A DNA stretch of 64,000 nucleotides from JAFKFJ01 sp963786445 (GCA_963786445.1 CAWAZU010000026.1:310001-374000); one strand, 5' to 3'. Shown: positions 33,639 to 44,550, counted from the first letter of the stretch. Notes: generated by a model not told the origin, from the letters alone. Made by a program: numbers and translations.

Positions 33639-33758
33639 GGGTCCGTCTCCTCGCCTCGCGTCCTTGCGGCGAGGTCAGTGAAGCATCCCGGCTGCCTCAT
33701 GGCCAGTTTGCAGGCCGGTCGCGCCGGTCTAGGGTCGCCGGGACCGGCGGAGGGGGCG

Positions 33759-34916
<1,158 letters not shown>

Positions 34917-34931
34917 GGAGGTTGCGCCGCG

Positions 34932-35915
34932 ATGGACGTTCTGGTGGTTGGCGGCGCCGGCTATATCGGCAGCACGGTGGCGGCGCAGTTGTTGCAGGCG
35001 GGGCGCGGCGTCGTCGTGCTCGACGACCTCAGCCGCGGCCATCGCCGGGCGGTGCCGCCGGGTGCGGAGCTGGTGGCGGCCGATGTCGGCGACGCCGCCG
35101 CGCTGGACGCGGTGTTCGCCTCGCGCCGCTTCGATGTGGTGATGCATTTTGCCGCGCTGATCGAGGCCGGCAAGTCGATGAAAGTCCCCGAACGCTATTT
35201 CCGCAACAACACCGCCAACACGCTCACGCTGCTGCAGGCGATGCTGCGCCACGGCGTCGGCCGCCTGGTGTTTTCTTCCACCGCGGCGCTGTTCGGCAAT
35301 CCCGAGCGCGTGCCGGTCGCCGAGGACGACCGGCAACTGCCCACCAACGCCTACGGCGAATCGAAACTGCTGGTGGAGCGCATGCTGGACTGGCTGCATC
35401 GCGCGCACGGGCTGCGCTTCGCCTGCCTGCGCTACTTCAACGCCGCCGGCGCGCGCGACCCCGACCACGGCGAGGACCACCGGCCGGAATCGCACCTGAT
35501 CCCGCTGGTGCTGCAAGTGGCACTCGGACGGCGCGAGTCGGTGGCGATGTTCGGCACCGACTATGCCACGCCGGACGGCACCTGCGTGCGCGACTACATC
35601 CATGTCGATGACCTCGCGCACGCGCATCTGCTGGCGATGGCCGCTCTCGGCGAACGCGAGCGGCTGCACTACAATCTCGGCAACGGCGAGGGTTTTTCCG
35701 TGCGTCAGGTGATCGAGGCGGCACGCGCGGTCACCGGCCACGCCATCCCCGCCGTGACGGCGCCGCGGCGCGTGGGCGATCCGGCGGTGCTGATCGCGTC
35801 CGCTTCGCGCATCCGCGCCGAACTGGGCTGGCAGCCGCGCATCCCGGCGCTGCGCGACATCATCGCCAGCGCCTGGGACTGGCACCGCCGCCACCCGCAC
35901 GGCTACGACGGCTGA
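34932..35915 (+). CDS. galE: UDP-glucose 4-epimerase
   Basis: Interconverts UDP-galactose and UDP-glucose with tightly bound NAD. The 327-residue product opens with VLVVGGAGYIGSTVAAQLL (Rossmann glycine loop), has FAALIEAGKSMKVPERYFRNN, SSTAALFGNPERVP, the catalytic NAYGESK (Tyr-x-x-x-Lys) and RYFNAAGA, DYIHVDDLAHAH and YNLGNGEGFSV. The third gene of the Leloir route follows within 7 nt. It may also feed UDP-galactose to surface polysaccharides, as glycosyltransferase-like genes lie a few kb on. Confidence 0.94.
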   Translation: MDVLVVGGAGYIGSTVAAQLLQAGRGVVVLDDLSRGHRRAVPPGAELVAADVGDAAALDAVFASRRFDVVMHFAALIEAGKSMKVPERYFRNNTANTLTLLQAMLRHGVGRLVFSSTAALFGNPERVPVAEDDRQLPTNAYGESKLLVERMLDWLHRAHGLRFACLRYFNAAGARDPDHGEDHRPESHLIPLVLQVALGRRESVAMFGTDYATPDGTCVRDYIHVDDLAHAHLLAMAALGERERLHYNLGNGEGFSVRQVIEAARAVTGHAIPAVTAPRRVGDPAVLIASASRIRAELGWQPRIPALRDIIASAWDWHRRHPHGYDG

Positions 35916-35922
35916 ACGGCAC

Positions 35923-36981
35923 ATGACCCCGCTCGCGGGCAGCTCTCACCGCCGCTTAAACCCGCTCACCGGCGAGTGGGTGCTGGTCTCGCCGCATCGC
36001 ACGCAGCGGCCGTGGCAAGGCCAGACCGAGCGTCCGCCGCCGGCGGTCGCCATTGCCTACGATCCGGAGTGCTACCTCTGTCCCGGCAACCGCCGCGCCC
36101 ACGGCGACGTCAACCCGCATTACGACCACGTTTTTGTCTTTCCCAACGATTTTGCGGCGCTGCAGGCGGACGCAGCCGGGCCGCGCCACGATCAGGGCGG
36201 GCTGCTCGTGGCGGAGGCGCAGAGCGGCATCTGCCGCGTGATCTGCTTCTCGCCCCGCCACGACCTGACGCTCGCCCGCATGCCGGTCGCCGACATCGCG
36301 CGCGTCGTGCAGGTGTGGACCGGGCAGTATCGCGAACTCGGCGCGCTGCCGACGATCGGCTCGGTGCAGATTTTTGAAAACCGCGGCGCGATGATGGGCG
36401 CGAGCAACCCGCATCCGCACGGCCAGATCTGGGCCAGCCGCAGCCTGCCCAACGAGGCGGCCAAGGAACTCGCAGCGCAGAGCGCGTATCACGCCGAGCA
36501 CGGCAGCTGCCTGCTCTGCGACTACCTGGCGCTGGAACAGGCCGCCGGCGAGCGCGTGGTGTGCGGGAACGCGCATTTCGTGGCACTCGTGCCGTTCTGG
36601 GCGGTCTGGCCGTTCGAGACGCTGCTGCTGCCGCGGCGGCATGTTCGCGCAATGGACGAGATGGACGCGGCAGAAACCACCGCGCTCGCCGACATCCTGC
36701 GCCAGCTCACGATCCGCTACGACAACCTGTTCGAGGTCGCGTTTCCCTACTCGATGGGCTTTCACCAGCTTCCGACCGACGGCGCGCCGCATCCCGCCTG
36801 GCACCTGCACGCGCATTTCTATCCGCCGCTGCTGCGCTCGGCGAGCGTGCGAAAGTTCATGGTCGGCTTCGAGCTGCTGGCCTCGCCGCAGCGCGACATC
36901 ACGCCGGAAGCTGCGGCCGAACGGCTGCGCGAAGTGCCCGCGACGCACTACCTCAGCCGTGCAGGATCGCCACCGTCTTGA
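35923..36981 (+). CDS. galT: galactose-1-phosphate uridylyltransferase
   Basis: Transfers UMP from UDP-glucose to galactose 1-phosphate. The 352-residue HIT-superfamily product has RRLNPLTGEWVLVSPHRTQRPW in its first 35 residues, CYLCPGN (zinc Cys pair), VFENRGAMMGASNPHPHGQIW-like segment with the nucleophilic His of HPHGQ near residue 166 and FHQLPTDG, WHLHAHFYPPLLRS near the C-terminus. Third gene of the gal operon. Its end overlaps the convergent aldehyde dehydrogenase gene by 29 nt. Confidence 0.94.
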   Translation: MTPLAGSSHRRLNPLTGEWVLVSPHRTQRPWQGQTERPPPAVAIAYDPECYLCPGNRRAHGDVNPHYDHVFVFPNDFAALQADAAGPRHDQGGLLVAEAQSGICRVICFSPRHDLTLARMPVADIARVVQVWTGQYRELGALPTIGSVQIFENRGAMMGASNPHPHGQIWASRSLPNEAAKELAAQSAYHAEHGSCLLCDYLALEQAAGERVVCGNAHFVALVPFWAVWPFETLLLPRRHVRAMDEMDAAETTALADILRQLTIRYDNLFEVAFPYSMGFHQLPTDGAPHPAWHLHAHFYPPLLRSASVRKFMVGFELLASPQRDITPEAAAERLREVPATHYLSRAGSPPS

Positions 36982-38422
36982 GCGCGGTGAAGGCGTACAG
37001 CGCCTCAAAACCTTTCTCGCGGCCGTGGCCCGACAGTTTCACGCCGCCGAACGGCAGCTCGACGCCGCCGCCGGCGCCATAATTGTTCACGAACACCTGC
37101 CCCGATTTCAGCGCGCGCGCGAGCCGCAGCTGCCGCCCGCCGTCGCGCGTCCACACCCCGGCGACCAGGCCGTAGCGCGTTCCGTTGGCGATGCGGATGG
37201 CCTCCGCCTCGTCGCGGAACGGGATCACCACCTGCACCGGCCCGAAAATCTCCTCCTGCGCCAGGCGATGCTCGGGCGGCACGTCGCCGAACAGCGTCGG
37301 GCGCACATAGAACCCGCCATTGGGCGCCTGCGGCACGATCGTGCCCGCGGCGGCGGCGGCGCAGCCGTCGTTGCGCGCCAGTTCCAGGTAGCCGGTCACG
37401 ATCTCGCGCTGCCGCGCCGAGACCAGCGGGCCGACATCGAAGCCGCCCAGCGCCGGCCCGACGCGCAGCGCCTGGTAGCGCTCCGCCATGCGGCCCAGCA
37501 CCGCGTCGTACACCGGCCGCTCGACCAGGATGCGGCTGGCCGCCGAGCAGGTCTGGCCGGCGTTCTGCAGCCCGGCATTGACCAGGAACGGCAGCGCCGC
37601 GTCCAGGTCGGCGTCGGCGAACACCAGTTGCGGCGACTTGCCGCCGAGTTCCAGCGTCACCGGCACCGCGTTGCGCGCCGCCGCCGCCTGCACCAGCGCG
37701 CCGGTCGCCGCCGAGCCGGTGAACGAGAGGTGATCGATCCCCGCGTGCCCGGCCAGCGCCGCCCCGGCCTCCTCGCCCAGGCCGGTGACCAGGTTCAGCG
37801 CGCCCGCCGGCAGGTCCGCCTCGGCGGCGATGCGGGCGAAGGCGAGCGCCGTCAGGCACGCCTCCTCGGCCGGCTTCAGCACCGTGGCGTTGCCGGCGGC
37901 GAGCGCGCCGACCACGCTGCGGCCGATGATCTGCATCGGGTAGTTCCACGGGATGATGTGGCCGGTGACCCCGTGCGGCTCGCGCAGCGTCAGCACCGTG
38001 TAGCCGCGCTGGTAGGGGATGGTCTCGCCGTGCAGCTTGTCGGCGGCGCCGGCGTAGAACTCCAGGTAGCGCGCCAGCGCCAGCGCGTCGGCCCGCGCCT
38101 CGCGCAGCGGCTTGCCGACATCGAGCGCCTCCAGCCGCGCCAGTTCGTCGGTCCGCTCGGCGACGAGGCGCGCCATGCGCAGCAGGACACGCCCGCGCTC
38201 GGCGGCCGAAAGCGCGCCCCAGGCGCCCTCGCTCGCCGCCCGCGCCGCCGCCACCGCGCGGTCGATGTCGGAGGCGCCGCCGCGCGCGATCCGCGCCAGT
38301 TCGGTGCCGTCGGAGGGATTGGTCAGCGGCAGCGTGTCGCCCCGGTCGGCCGCAATCCAGTCGCCGTCAATGAAATGGGCCGGGTTCGCAAATCCGGAGT
38401 TGGCGACCGCATCGCTGTCCAT
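36953..38422 (-). CDS. NAD(P)-dependent aldehyde dehydrogenase
   Basis: A 489-residue aldehyde dehydrogenase. GVTGHIIPWNYPMQI and LKPAEEACLTAL bind cofactor, LSFTGSAATG is the Gly loop, TLELGGKSPQLVF holds the general-base Glu near 256 and NAGQTCSAASRILVE the catalytic Cys near residue 290; EEIFGPVQVVIPF closes the domain. It resembles betaine-aldehyde/aminobutyraldehyde or sugar-derived semialdehyde dehydrogenases. Its place after the gal genes hints at sugar metabolism, but it is on the opposite strand. ATG 38422 preferred over one 7 codons upstream. Confidence 0.85.
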   Translation of the reverse strand: MDSDAVANSGFANPAHFIDGDWIAADRGDTLPLTNPSDGTELARIARGGASDIDRAVAAARAASEGAWGALSAAERGRVLLRMARLVAERTDELARLEALDVGKPLREARADALALARYLEFYAGAADKLHGETIPYQRGYTVLTLREPHGVTGHIIPWNYPMQIIGRSVVGALAAGNATVLKPAEEACLTALAFARIAAEADLPAGALNLVTGLGEEAGAALAGHAGIDHLSFTGSAATGALVQAAAARNAVPVTLELGGKSPQLVFADADLDAALPFLVNAGLQNAGQTCSAASRILVERPVYDAVLGRMAERYQALRVGPALGGFDVGPLVSARQREIVTGYLELARNDGCAAAAAGTIVPQAPNGGFYVRPTLFGDVPPEHRLAQEEIFGPVQVVIPFRDEAEAIRIANGTRYGLVAGVWTRDGGRQLRLARALKSGQVFVNNYGAGGGVELPFGGVKLSGHGREKGFEALYAFTALKTVAILHG

Positions 38423-38508
38423 GACTGGCCTCGCGCAAGACAAGAGTGTGCCGGCAGGCAGAGGAAGCTGCCCGCCGGCAGGCCGTCACGTCAACCGGTC
38501 GGCCGCGC

Positions 38509-39072
38509 CTAGGCGGCGCGCATCAGCACTTTCCCGCCGTCCCAGATGCCGAGACAAACGCGCTCGCCGCCGCGCACCAGCAGCAGGTAGGGGTCGAGCA
38601 CGGCGCGTTCCTGCACCAGTTCGCCCAGGATCAGCGCCGAACCCGCCACCTGCTTCTGCAGGCTGCGCGCGGTCTCGGCGATCTCGTCCGGCACCGCGAG
38701 GCGGTCGAGCGCCGCGGTCGGCACCCACCGCTCCTCCCAGTGCGAGCCGGCGCGCAGCCGCAGCAGGCCGGAGGCGAACAGCAGCGGCAGCAGGCACAGC
38801 CACGCGAAGCTGACCGCACAAGGCAGCGAGGGCGAGACGTCCTTCAGCCCCTGCGCCAGCCCGCTGGTCGCCGCCATGCCGATGAACGGCAGCAGCAGCC
38901 CGGCCAGCAGCAGCCCCTGATGCCGATACCAGAAGTTCGGGCCGAATTTCTGCACCTGTGCGCGCTTGTGCGCGGCGAGCGCCGCGAGCGGCACCGGGGC
39001 GATCCCGCTCTCCGCCAGCGCCTCGGCGAGCGGGCTGAGGCGTGCAACCGAAGTAGCCGAGTCGAAGGGCAT
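38509..39072 (-). CDS. hypothetical membrane protein, two TM segments
   Basis: A 187-residue protein I do not recognise. Hydrophobic segments at about residues 52-72 (HQGLLLAGLLLPFIGMAA) and 86-106 (FAWLCLLPLLFASGLLRL) make a membrane hairpin, and a C-terminal domain of about 75 residues (VPDEIAETARSLQKQVAGS; YLLLVRGGERVCLGIWDGG) is probably cytoplasmic. A strong ribosome site, AGGGAGG, lies 9 nt before the ATG. It stands alone between the aldehyde dehydrogenase and the divergent GT87 genes. Confidence 0.6.
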   Translation of the reverse strand: MPFDSATSVARLSPLAEALAESGIAPVPLAALAAHKRAQVQKFGPNFWYRHQGLLLAGLLLPFIGMAATSGLAQGLKDVSPSLPCAVSFAWLCLLPLLFASGLLRLRAGSHWEERWVPTAALDRLAVPDEIAETARSLQKQVAGSALILGELVQERAVLDPYLLLVRGGERVCLGIWDGGKVLMRAA

Positions 39073-39235
39073 GGTGGGTTCCTCCCTGCCAACTTACCGA
39101 CGGATAAGAGTCCGCCAGATGGCTTCCGGTTCACACTCACGTTGCGGTGATCGTGCGAACCTGTCGCCGCCGCGCGTGACGGCGGGAGGGTCTGGAACGA
39201 ATCACGTTGCGGGCCCATGATGGTCGGCCACGCGG

Positions 39236-40460
39236 ATGGACAGGTCGAGAGCCGGCGCGGTGCCAGATTTTCGTGCTTACCCGGCGGCGATTGCGCGCGT
39301 GCTCGTTGCGGGCGCTTCTGCTGCTGATGCTGGCCGGCTCGGTTGCCACGATGTGGGTGCTGCTGGCGCAGCAATGGCACGACGGGCCGTACCGGGTCTC
39401 GTCGGTGTCCCACCGGATGCCGGAACTCGACTACGAGCTGTTCTGGGCCGCCGGAAAAATGGCGGAAGCCGGCCGGGCGGCGCAGCTCTACGACGGGCCG
39501 GGTTTCCTGGCGTGGCGGGAGCAGCTGTTCGGGGCGGGTCTGTTCCGGCTGGACTGGATCTATCCGCCGCCGATGATCGCGGTGGCGATGGCGTTCTGCC
39601 GCATGCCGCTGCTTGCCGGATACGTCGTCTGGGGCGTGCTGGTGTGCGGCGCGTCGGTCTGGGTGCTGCGCGGCGCCGGCCTGTCGTGGCGGGTCGTGCT
39701 GTTCGGCCTGTTCGGCCCGCCGGCATGGCGCGGCATCACCTCCGGCCAATACGCGCCGCTGGCCGCCTCCCTGGTCGTGGCCGGTCTGCTGCAGGCGCGC
39801 CGCGCCCCGCTGCGCGCCGGCCTGCTGATCGTGCTGGCGACGCTCAAGCCGCATCTCGGCATCCTGGTTCCGGTCGTATGGCTGGCGCAGCGGCGCTGGA
39901 CGGCGTTCGCCACCGCGACCGCGGGCACGCTGGTCCTGGCGGCCGGCAGCACGGCGTTGTTCGGCGCCGCGATCTGGCCCGCTTTCCTGCACGGCAGCAG
40001 CGCCTCCGCCCGCGCGCTGCTGGAGCGCGCGTCGCCCGAGGGATATGCCGGCGGCGCCGCCTCCGTGTTCTGGATGGTGCGCAGTCTCGGCGCCACGATC
40101 GCGTTCGGCTATGCCGCGCAGTTGCTGGCTGCGCTGCTGGCGGTCGCCCTGGTGTGGCTGGCGGCGCGGCGCGGCGGCGACACCGCTGCCGCAGGCGTCG
40201 CCGTGTGCCTGACCCTGCTGGTCTCGCCCTATCTCTATTATTCCGACATGGTCGGCTACTCGATCGTGGTCGCCATGCTGGCCGAGCGCCATCCCGCTGC
40301 CGTGCTGCCGATATTTTTGTGGTTGTTCCCCGGCATCAGCGAAAGCCTGGCCGTGCTGACCGGCGTGCAGGTGCTGCCGCTGTTCGCCGGACTTGCCGCC
40401 GCCCTGGCGTGGCGGGAGTTCGCCGCCGAACTGCCGCGCCGGGAGGACATGGGCGCATGA
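39236..40460 (+). CDS. GT87/DUF2029-like multi-spanning membrane protein 1 (frameshifted)
   Basis: A polytopic protein of the GT-C/DUF2029 type (mannosyltransferase-like, using polyprenyl-linked sugar). The next gene is a close paralogue whose start, RAYPRAIARGLLAGLLLVGLAG, lines up with RAYPAAIARVLVAG here plus LLLLMLAGSVATMW in another frame, so an extra G near 39314 splits the N-terminus. Repaired length is about 407 residues. Shared cores are QWHDGPYRVSS, LDWIYPPPM, GAGLSWRVVLFGLFGPP, ATLKPHLGILVPVVWLAQRR and LVSPYLYYSDMVGYSIVVAML. ATG 39236 or GTG 39260 may be the start. The stop overlaps the next gene (ATGA). Confidence 0.7.
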
Positions 40461-41698
40461 TGCGCCGCGCATATCCGCGCGCCATCGCGCGGGGGCTGCT
40501 CGCGGGCCTGCTGCTGGTTGGTCTGGCGGGAGCCATCGCGACGCTGGCGTTGCACCTGTGGGCGCAATGGCACGACGGGCCGTACCGCGTGTCGTCGCTC
40601 ACCCACACGATGCCGGAGGGCGACTATTCGCTGCTTTGGTCCGCCGGCAGGATGGCGGCGTCCGGTCAGGGAGCGGAGGTGTATGACGGGCCAAAACTGC
40701 TGATCGGGCGAGAGGCGCTGTTCGGCCCCGGCTGGTCGCGGCTCGACTGGATGTATCCCCCGCCGATGCTCGCGCTGGGGATGGCGGTGTCGGCCATTCC
40801 GCTCCTGCCCGGCTACGCGATGTGGCTGCTGCTGATGTGCGCCGCGTCGATCTGGGCCTTGCGCGGCGCCGGACTGTCGTGGCGGGTCGTGCTGTTCGGC
40901 CTGTTCGGGCCGCCGACCTGGCTGTGCCTCGCGCTCGGCCAATATGCGCCGCTGGCCGCGTCGTTCGTCGTGGCTGGGCTGCTGCAGGCGCGCCGCAGCC
41001 CGATCCGCGCCGGGCTGCAGGTCGCCCTGGCGACGCTGAAGCCGCATCTCGGTGTGCTGGTTCCCGTCGTCTGGCTCGCACAGCGACGGTGGAAGGCGTT
41101 TGCCGCGGCGGGCGTCGGCACGCTGGTGCTCGCCGGTGCCAGCACCGCGCTGCTCGGCATCGGCATCTGGCCGGCGTTCCTGCACGGCATCGGCGTGTCC
41201 GGTTCCATGCTCCTGGCAGGCTATTTCCGCAACGGCTATCCGCTGTGGGCGGCCTCCGTGTTCTGGATGGCGCGCAGTTTCGGTGCGTCGATCGCACTCG
41301 GCTACGCCGCACAGGTCCTGGCAGCTTTCGCGGTGGTCGGCGCCGTCTGGTTCGCGGCGCGGCGCGGCAGCGCGCGCGCTGCCGCCGCGGTCGCGGCGTG
41401 TATGATGCCGCTCGTCTCGCCCTATCTCTACACGTTCGACCTGGTCGGCTACTCGATCGTCGTCGCCATGCTCGCCGAGCAACGCGGCTTCGACGCGCTG
41501 CCGATCGTCCTCTGGCTGTGTCCCGGCGTCAGCGAGCTTTTCGCGTACACGACCGGCATGGCAGTGCTGCCGGTGTGCGTCGTGCTGGTGGCGGTCCTGG
41601 CGTGGCGGGAATTCGATGGGCGTTTGCCCGCGGGCGACGCGGCGGCGGCGCGGACAGAGCCCGCCGCACCACCGCCATCGCTCCGTTCGGCCGTTTAG
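40457..41698 (+). CDS. GT87/DUF2029-like multi-spanning membrane protein 2
   Basis: A 413-residue tandem paralogue of the preceding gene, with roughly ten hydrophobic segments. Same cores: QWHDGPYRVSSLTH, GDYSLLWSAGRMAASGQ, LDWMYPPPMLALGMA, LSWRVVLFGLFGPPTW, ATLKPHLGVLVPVVWLAQRR. The acidic D in PEGDYSLLW in the first outside loop matches the position of the catalytic Asp in GT-C enzymes. Sugar and acceptor unknown. It overlaps gene 1 by 4 nt and the convergent membrane protein gene by 4 nt at the 3' end. Confidence 0.78.
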   Translation: MMRRAYPRAIARGLLAGLLLVGLAGAIATLALHLWAQWHDGPYRVSSLTHTMPEGDYSLLWSAGRMAASGQGAEVYDGPKLLIGREALFGPGWSRLDWMYPPPMLALGMAVSAIPLLPGYAMWLLLMCAASIWALRGAGLSWRVVLFGLFGPPTWLCLALGQYAPLAASFVVAGLLQARRSPIRAGLQVALATLKPHLGVLVPVVWLAQRRWKAFAAAGVGTLVLAGASTALLGIGIWPAFLHGIGVSGSMLLAGYFRNGYPLWAASVFWMARSFGASIALGYAAQVLAAFAVVGAVWFAARRGSARAAAAVAACMMPLVSPYLYTFDLVGYSIVVAMLAEQRGFDALPIVLWLCPGVSELFAYTTGMAVLPVCVVLVAVLAWREFDGRLPAGDAAAARTEPAAPPPSLRSAV

Positions 41699-43032
41699 GC
41701 GGCAACCCGCGCCGGCTGCACGGCGCCGCGCAGCCATTGCCACGCGGCGGAGTCGAGGCCGAGGCGCACCAGGGCCGCCATGCTGACGGTGACGTGCGCC
41801 CACCAGACATACTGGCGCAGCAGCCAGCCCGCCGGCGCGACCGAGGGCAGGAAGGCGGGCGCGTCCCAGACCAGGAACACGGTCGCGACCGCATTCGCCC
41901 ACAGCAGGCCGCGGACGCGGCCGGGTGCCGCGCCGCGCGCCAGCGCCAGCAGGCCCGGTGCCTCCAGCAGCAGCACCACGGCGCGATATTCGATGTTCGG
42001 GTGGGCAAAAAAACAGCCGGCGGTCAGCGCCGCCCCGATCGTCAGGAACAGGCGCATCGGCTCGGGCAGCGCGGCGAACGCGCGCGCGAAATCGCGCTGC
42101 ATTGCGAGCCGGATCGCCACCGCCGCCGCGAGGATCACCAGACCGGCCAGCACGCTCAGCGGAATCGCACGGCCGAGCGCCTCGCGCAGCCCCGGATGGC
42201 GCGCCATCACGCCCGGCAGCAGGACGACGGCAAGGTGCGCACCGCCGAACGGCAGGTTGGCCGCGCCCCACATCTTCTCGAAGTAGAAGACGGTGGCGTT
42301 GCCGAGCGCGCGCTGCGTCTCGGCGCCGAACCGCCATGCGAACGCGCCGGCCGCGCCGGCCGAAACGACAGCGATGGCCAGCAGGGTGCGGACGCGCTCG
42401 CGCAGCGCCACGACGAGCAGCACCAGCGGATAGAATTTCAGCGCCGCCGCCGCCAGGATCACGCCATATCCGGCCACGCGCCACGGCAACGACCGCAGCA
42501 GCAGCCGCGCCGCGATCACGCACATCGCGAAGATCAGCAGGTCGGTGTTGCCGCGTTCCAGCGCGAAAATGCTCGCCGTGGACACCATCGTCAGGCTCAG
42601 CACGGCGTGGTCGATGACACGGAACCGCGGCAGCGGCAGCGCGAACAGCGCCGCCAGGAACAGAACATCCAGCGCCAGCCCGAACGGCACGGCGCAGGCG
42701 GAACTCGCAGGAATGAAATCGAGCCGCAGCCACAGCGGCGAATAATCCTGCAGCCGGCCGAGCGGGTCGCACGGGTTGACGCTGTACACGTCGATGCCGC
42801 GCCGCCAGCATTCCAGTTGTGCCAGGACGAAGCGCGTGTCGATGAACGGCCGGCCCCCCGTCATGTCGCCGCCCGCGTGGACCCAGTGAACCCCGACGGC
42901 GCGCAGCAGCGCCTCGTAGGCCGGGCGGTCCCACAGGAACAGCGCGACGAACGCGGCAAACACGGCAACCGCTGCGAGCGGCGGCACACGGTCCAGGAAT
43001 TTTGGCCGCAGGCCGCTCACGACCTCCGGCAT
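41695..43032 (-). CDS. GT87-like multi-spanning membrane protein 3
   Basis: A 445-residue polytopic protein, more distant from the two tandem paralogues. It shares the GT87 logic: an early acidic loop (GGDMTGGRPFIDTRFVLAQ, YSVNPCDPLGRLQDYSPLWLRLD), LERGNTDLLIFAM, and AALKFYPLVLLVVALRER, the latter a conserved GT87 stretch. Probably a lipid-linked-sugar glycosyltransferase in the inner membrane. It lies upstream on the same strand behind the VTT and DPM1-like genes, which fits a shared envelope-glycan role. Confidence 0.72.
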   Translation of the reverse strand: MPEVVSGLRPKFLDRVPPLAAVAVFAAFVALFLWDRPAYEALLRAVGVHWVHAGGDMTGGRPFIDTRFVLAQLECWRRGIDVYSVNPCDPLGRLQDYSPLWLRLDFIPASSACAVPFGLALDVLFLAALFALPLPRFRVIDHAVLSLTMVSTASIFALERGNTDLLIFAMCVIAARLLLRSLPWRVAGYGVILAAAALKFYPLVLLVVALRERVRTLLAIAVVSAGAAGAFAWRFGAETQRALGNATVFYFEKMWGAANLPFGGAHLAVVLLPGVMARHPGLREALGRAIPLSVLAGLVILAAAVAIRLAMQRDFARAFAALPEPMRLFLTIGAALTAGCFFAHPNIEYRAVVLLLEAPGLLALARGAAPGRVRGLLWANAVATVFLVWDAPAFLPSVAPAGWLLRQYVWWAHVTVSMAALVRLGLDSAAWQWLRGAVQPARVAA

Positions 43033-43039
43033 CGCGGCG

Positions 43040-43771
43040 TCATTCCGCCGCCTCGCGCGCGACCGCCGCCGGCGCCGTCCGCAGCACCGCCGCCGCCATC
43101 CGGCCGAGCCGCAGCGTCAGTACCAGCGTCGCCACCAGGCCCGCCGCCAGCAGCAGCGTGCGCACCGGCCGGCCCGCTGCGGCGTGGGCATCGAGGCCGG
43201 CGCCCGCCAGCACGCCGATCATCACGTAGCCGAACAGCGCCGGCAGGCAGGCCAGCGTGCCCAGCAGATAGTCCCGCCCCGACACCGACGACAGCCCGAG
43301 CGCGTAGCTGGTGAGCGAGAACGGCATCACCGGCGAGACGCGCAGCAGCATCACCAGCCGCCATCCCTCCTGCGCCACACGTCCGTCGAAATCCTGCAAC
43401 CGCCGGCGCCGGCGCAGTATCCGCGCGATCGCCGGCCGCCACATCGAGCGGGCGAGCACGAAGGCGAGCCAGGCGCCGGCAAGCGTGCTCAGCGCCGCCA
43501 GCGCAAATCCGGTCAGCGGGCCATACAGCGCGCCGGCCGCCACGCCGAGCAGCGCCGCCGGCAGAATCCCGCTCAACGCCACCAGGACCTGGAGCCCGAA
43601 AAACACCAGCGAGCCGGCAACCCCGAGGCCACGGACGAGGTGCAGCAGCGCCTGCAGATCGGCGAGCAGCGTCTGCGGCATCAGCCGCGCCGCCGCCGCG
43701 CCCGCGATCAGCAGCGCCAGCAGCGCCGCCGCCGGCACGAATTTCCGCCACGCGCCGGGCGCAAGCGTCAT
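43040..43771 (-). CDS. VTT/TVP38-TMEM64 family membrane protein
   Basis: A 243-residue inner-membrane protein of the DedA-like VTT superfamily. The VTT core is FGLQVLVALSGILPAALLGVAAGALYGPLTGF, split across residues 57-88, then VMLLRVSPVMPFSLTSYALGLSSV and YLLGTLACLPALFGYVMIG. Such proteins act as lipid scramblases or transporters of lipid carriers in several bacteria. ATG 43771 overlaps the stop of the glycosyltransferase gene (ATGA), so the pair is coupled; a flippase-like partner for a polyprenyl-phosphate sugar synthase makes sense. Confidence 0.85.
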   Translation of the reverse strand: MTLAPGAWRKFVPAAALLALLIAGAAAARLMPQTLLADLQALLHLVRGLGVAGSLVFFGLQVLVALSGILPAALLGVAAGALYGPLTGFALAALSTLAGAWLAFVLARSMWRPAIARILRRRRRLQDFDGRVAQEGWRLVMLLRVSPVMPFSLTSYALGLSSVSGRDYLLGTLACLPALFGYVMIGVLAGAGLDAHAAAGRPVRTLLLAAGLVATLVLTLRLGRMAAAVLRTAPAAVAREAAE

Positions 43772-44550
43772 ACCAGCCGCTCCTGCAAATGGGCGAGCCG
43801 GCGTTCCTCGTCGCGGCTGAACACCGCGGCGCGGCCGAGGCCCGAGCGTTGCAGGCGGAACTGCACGGCGGTGCGCAGCACGCCGATGCCATAGACCACG
43901 CTGCGGCGGAAATCGATCGACGACGCCTCGGCAAAGTATTTCGTCGGGCAGGAGATCTCGCCGATGCGGAAGCCGAAGTAGATCGCCTGCGCCAGCATCT
44001 GGTTGTCGAACACGAAATCGTCCGAGCAGGCGAGCAGCGGCAGCTGTTCCAGCACCGTTCGGCTCCACGCGCGATAGCCGGTATGGTACTCCGACAGCTT
44101 GTGGCCGAGCAGCAGGTTCTGCAAGAACGTCAGCACGCGGTTGGCGACGTATTTGTAGCGCGGCATGCCGCCGGCCAGCGCGCCGACGCCGAGGATGCGC
44201 GAGCCGAGCACGACGTCGAACTGCTCGGAGGCGATCATGGAGGCCATCGCCGCGACCAGTCTCGGGGTGTACTGGTAGTCGGGATGCAGCATCACCACGA
44301 TGTCGGCGCCGCGGGCCAGCGCCGCGCGGTAGCAGGTCTTCTGGTTGGCGCCGTAGCCGCGATTGGCGTCGTGGGCGAGGGTGAAAATGCCGAGCTGCCG
44401 CGCCACCGCGATGGTGCGGTCGGCACTGGCGTCGTCGGTGAGAATGACGTCATCGACGATATCCCGGGGGATTTCGGCGAACGTCCGGGCCAGCGTTTTT
44501 TCGGCATTGTAGGCCGGCAGGACCACGCAGATTTTCTTGTTCGATAGCAT
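43768..44550 (-). CDS. family 2 glycosyltransferase (DPM1-like polyprenyl-phosphate sugar synthase)
   Basis: A 260-residue cytosolic GT-A enzyme. It starts KKICVVLPAYNAEKTLARTF, has ILTDDASADRTIAVAR, HDANRGYGANQKTCYRAAL, VVMLHPDYQYTP (metal-binding DxD position filled by HPD/Y) and HTGYRAW. No membrane tail is present. It probably loads a sugar on a polyprenyl phosphate that the GT87-like proteins then use. ATG 44550 chosen; ATG 44565, five codons earlier, is possible. Coupled to the VTT gene by a 4-nt overlap. Confidence 0.85.
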   Translation of the reverse strand: MLSNKKICVVLPAYNAEKTLARTFAEIPRDIVDDVILTDDASADRTIAVARQLGIFTLAHDANRGYGANQKTCYRAALARGADIVVMLHPDYQYTPRLVAAMASMIASEQFDVVLGSRILGVGALAGGMPRYKYVANRVLTFLQNLLLGHKLSEYHTGYRAWSRTVLEQLPLLACSDDFVFDNQMLAQAIYFGFRIGEISCPTKYFAEASSIDFRRSVVYGIGVLRTAVQFRLQRSGLGRAAVFSRDEERRLAHLQERLV

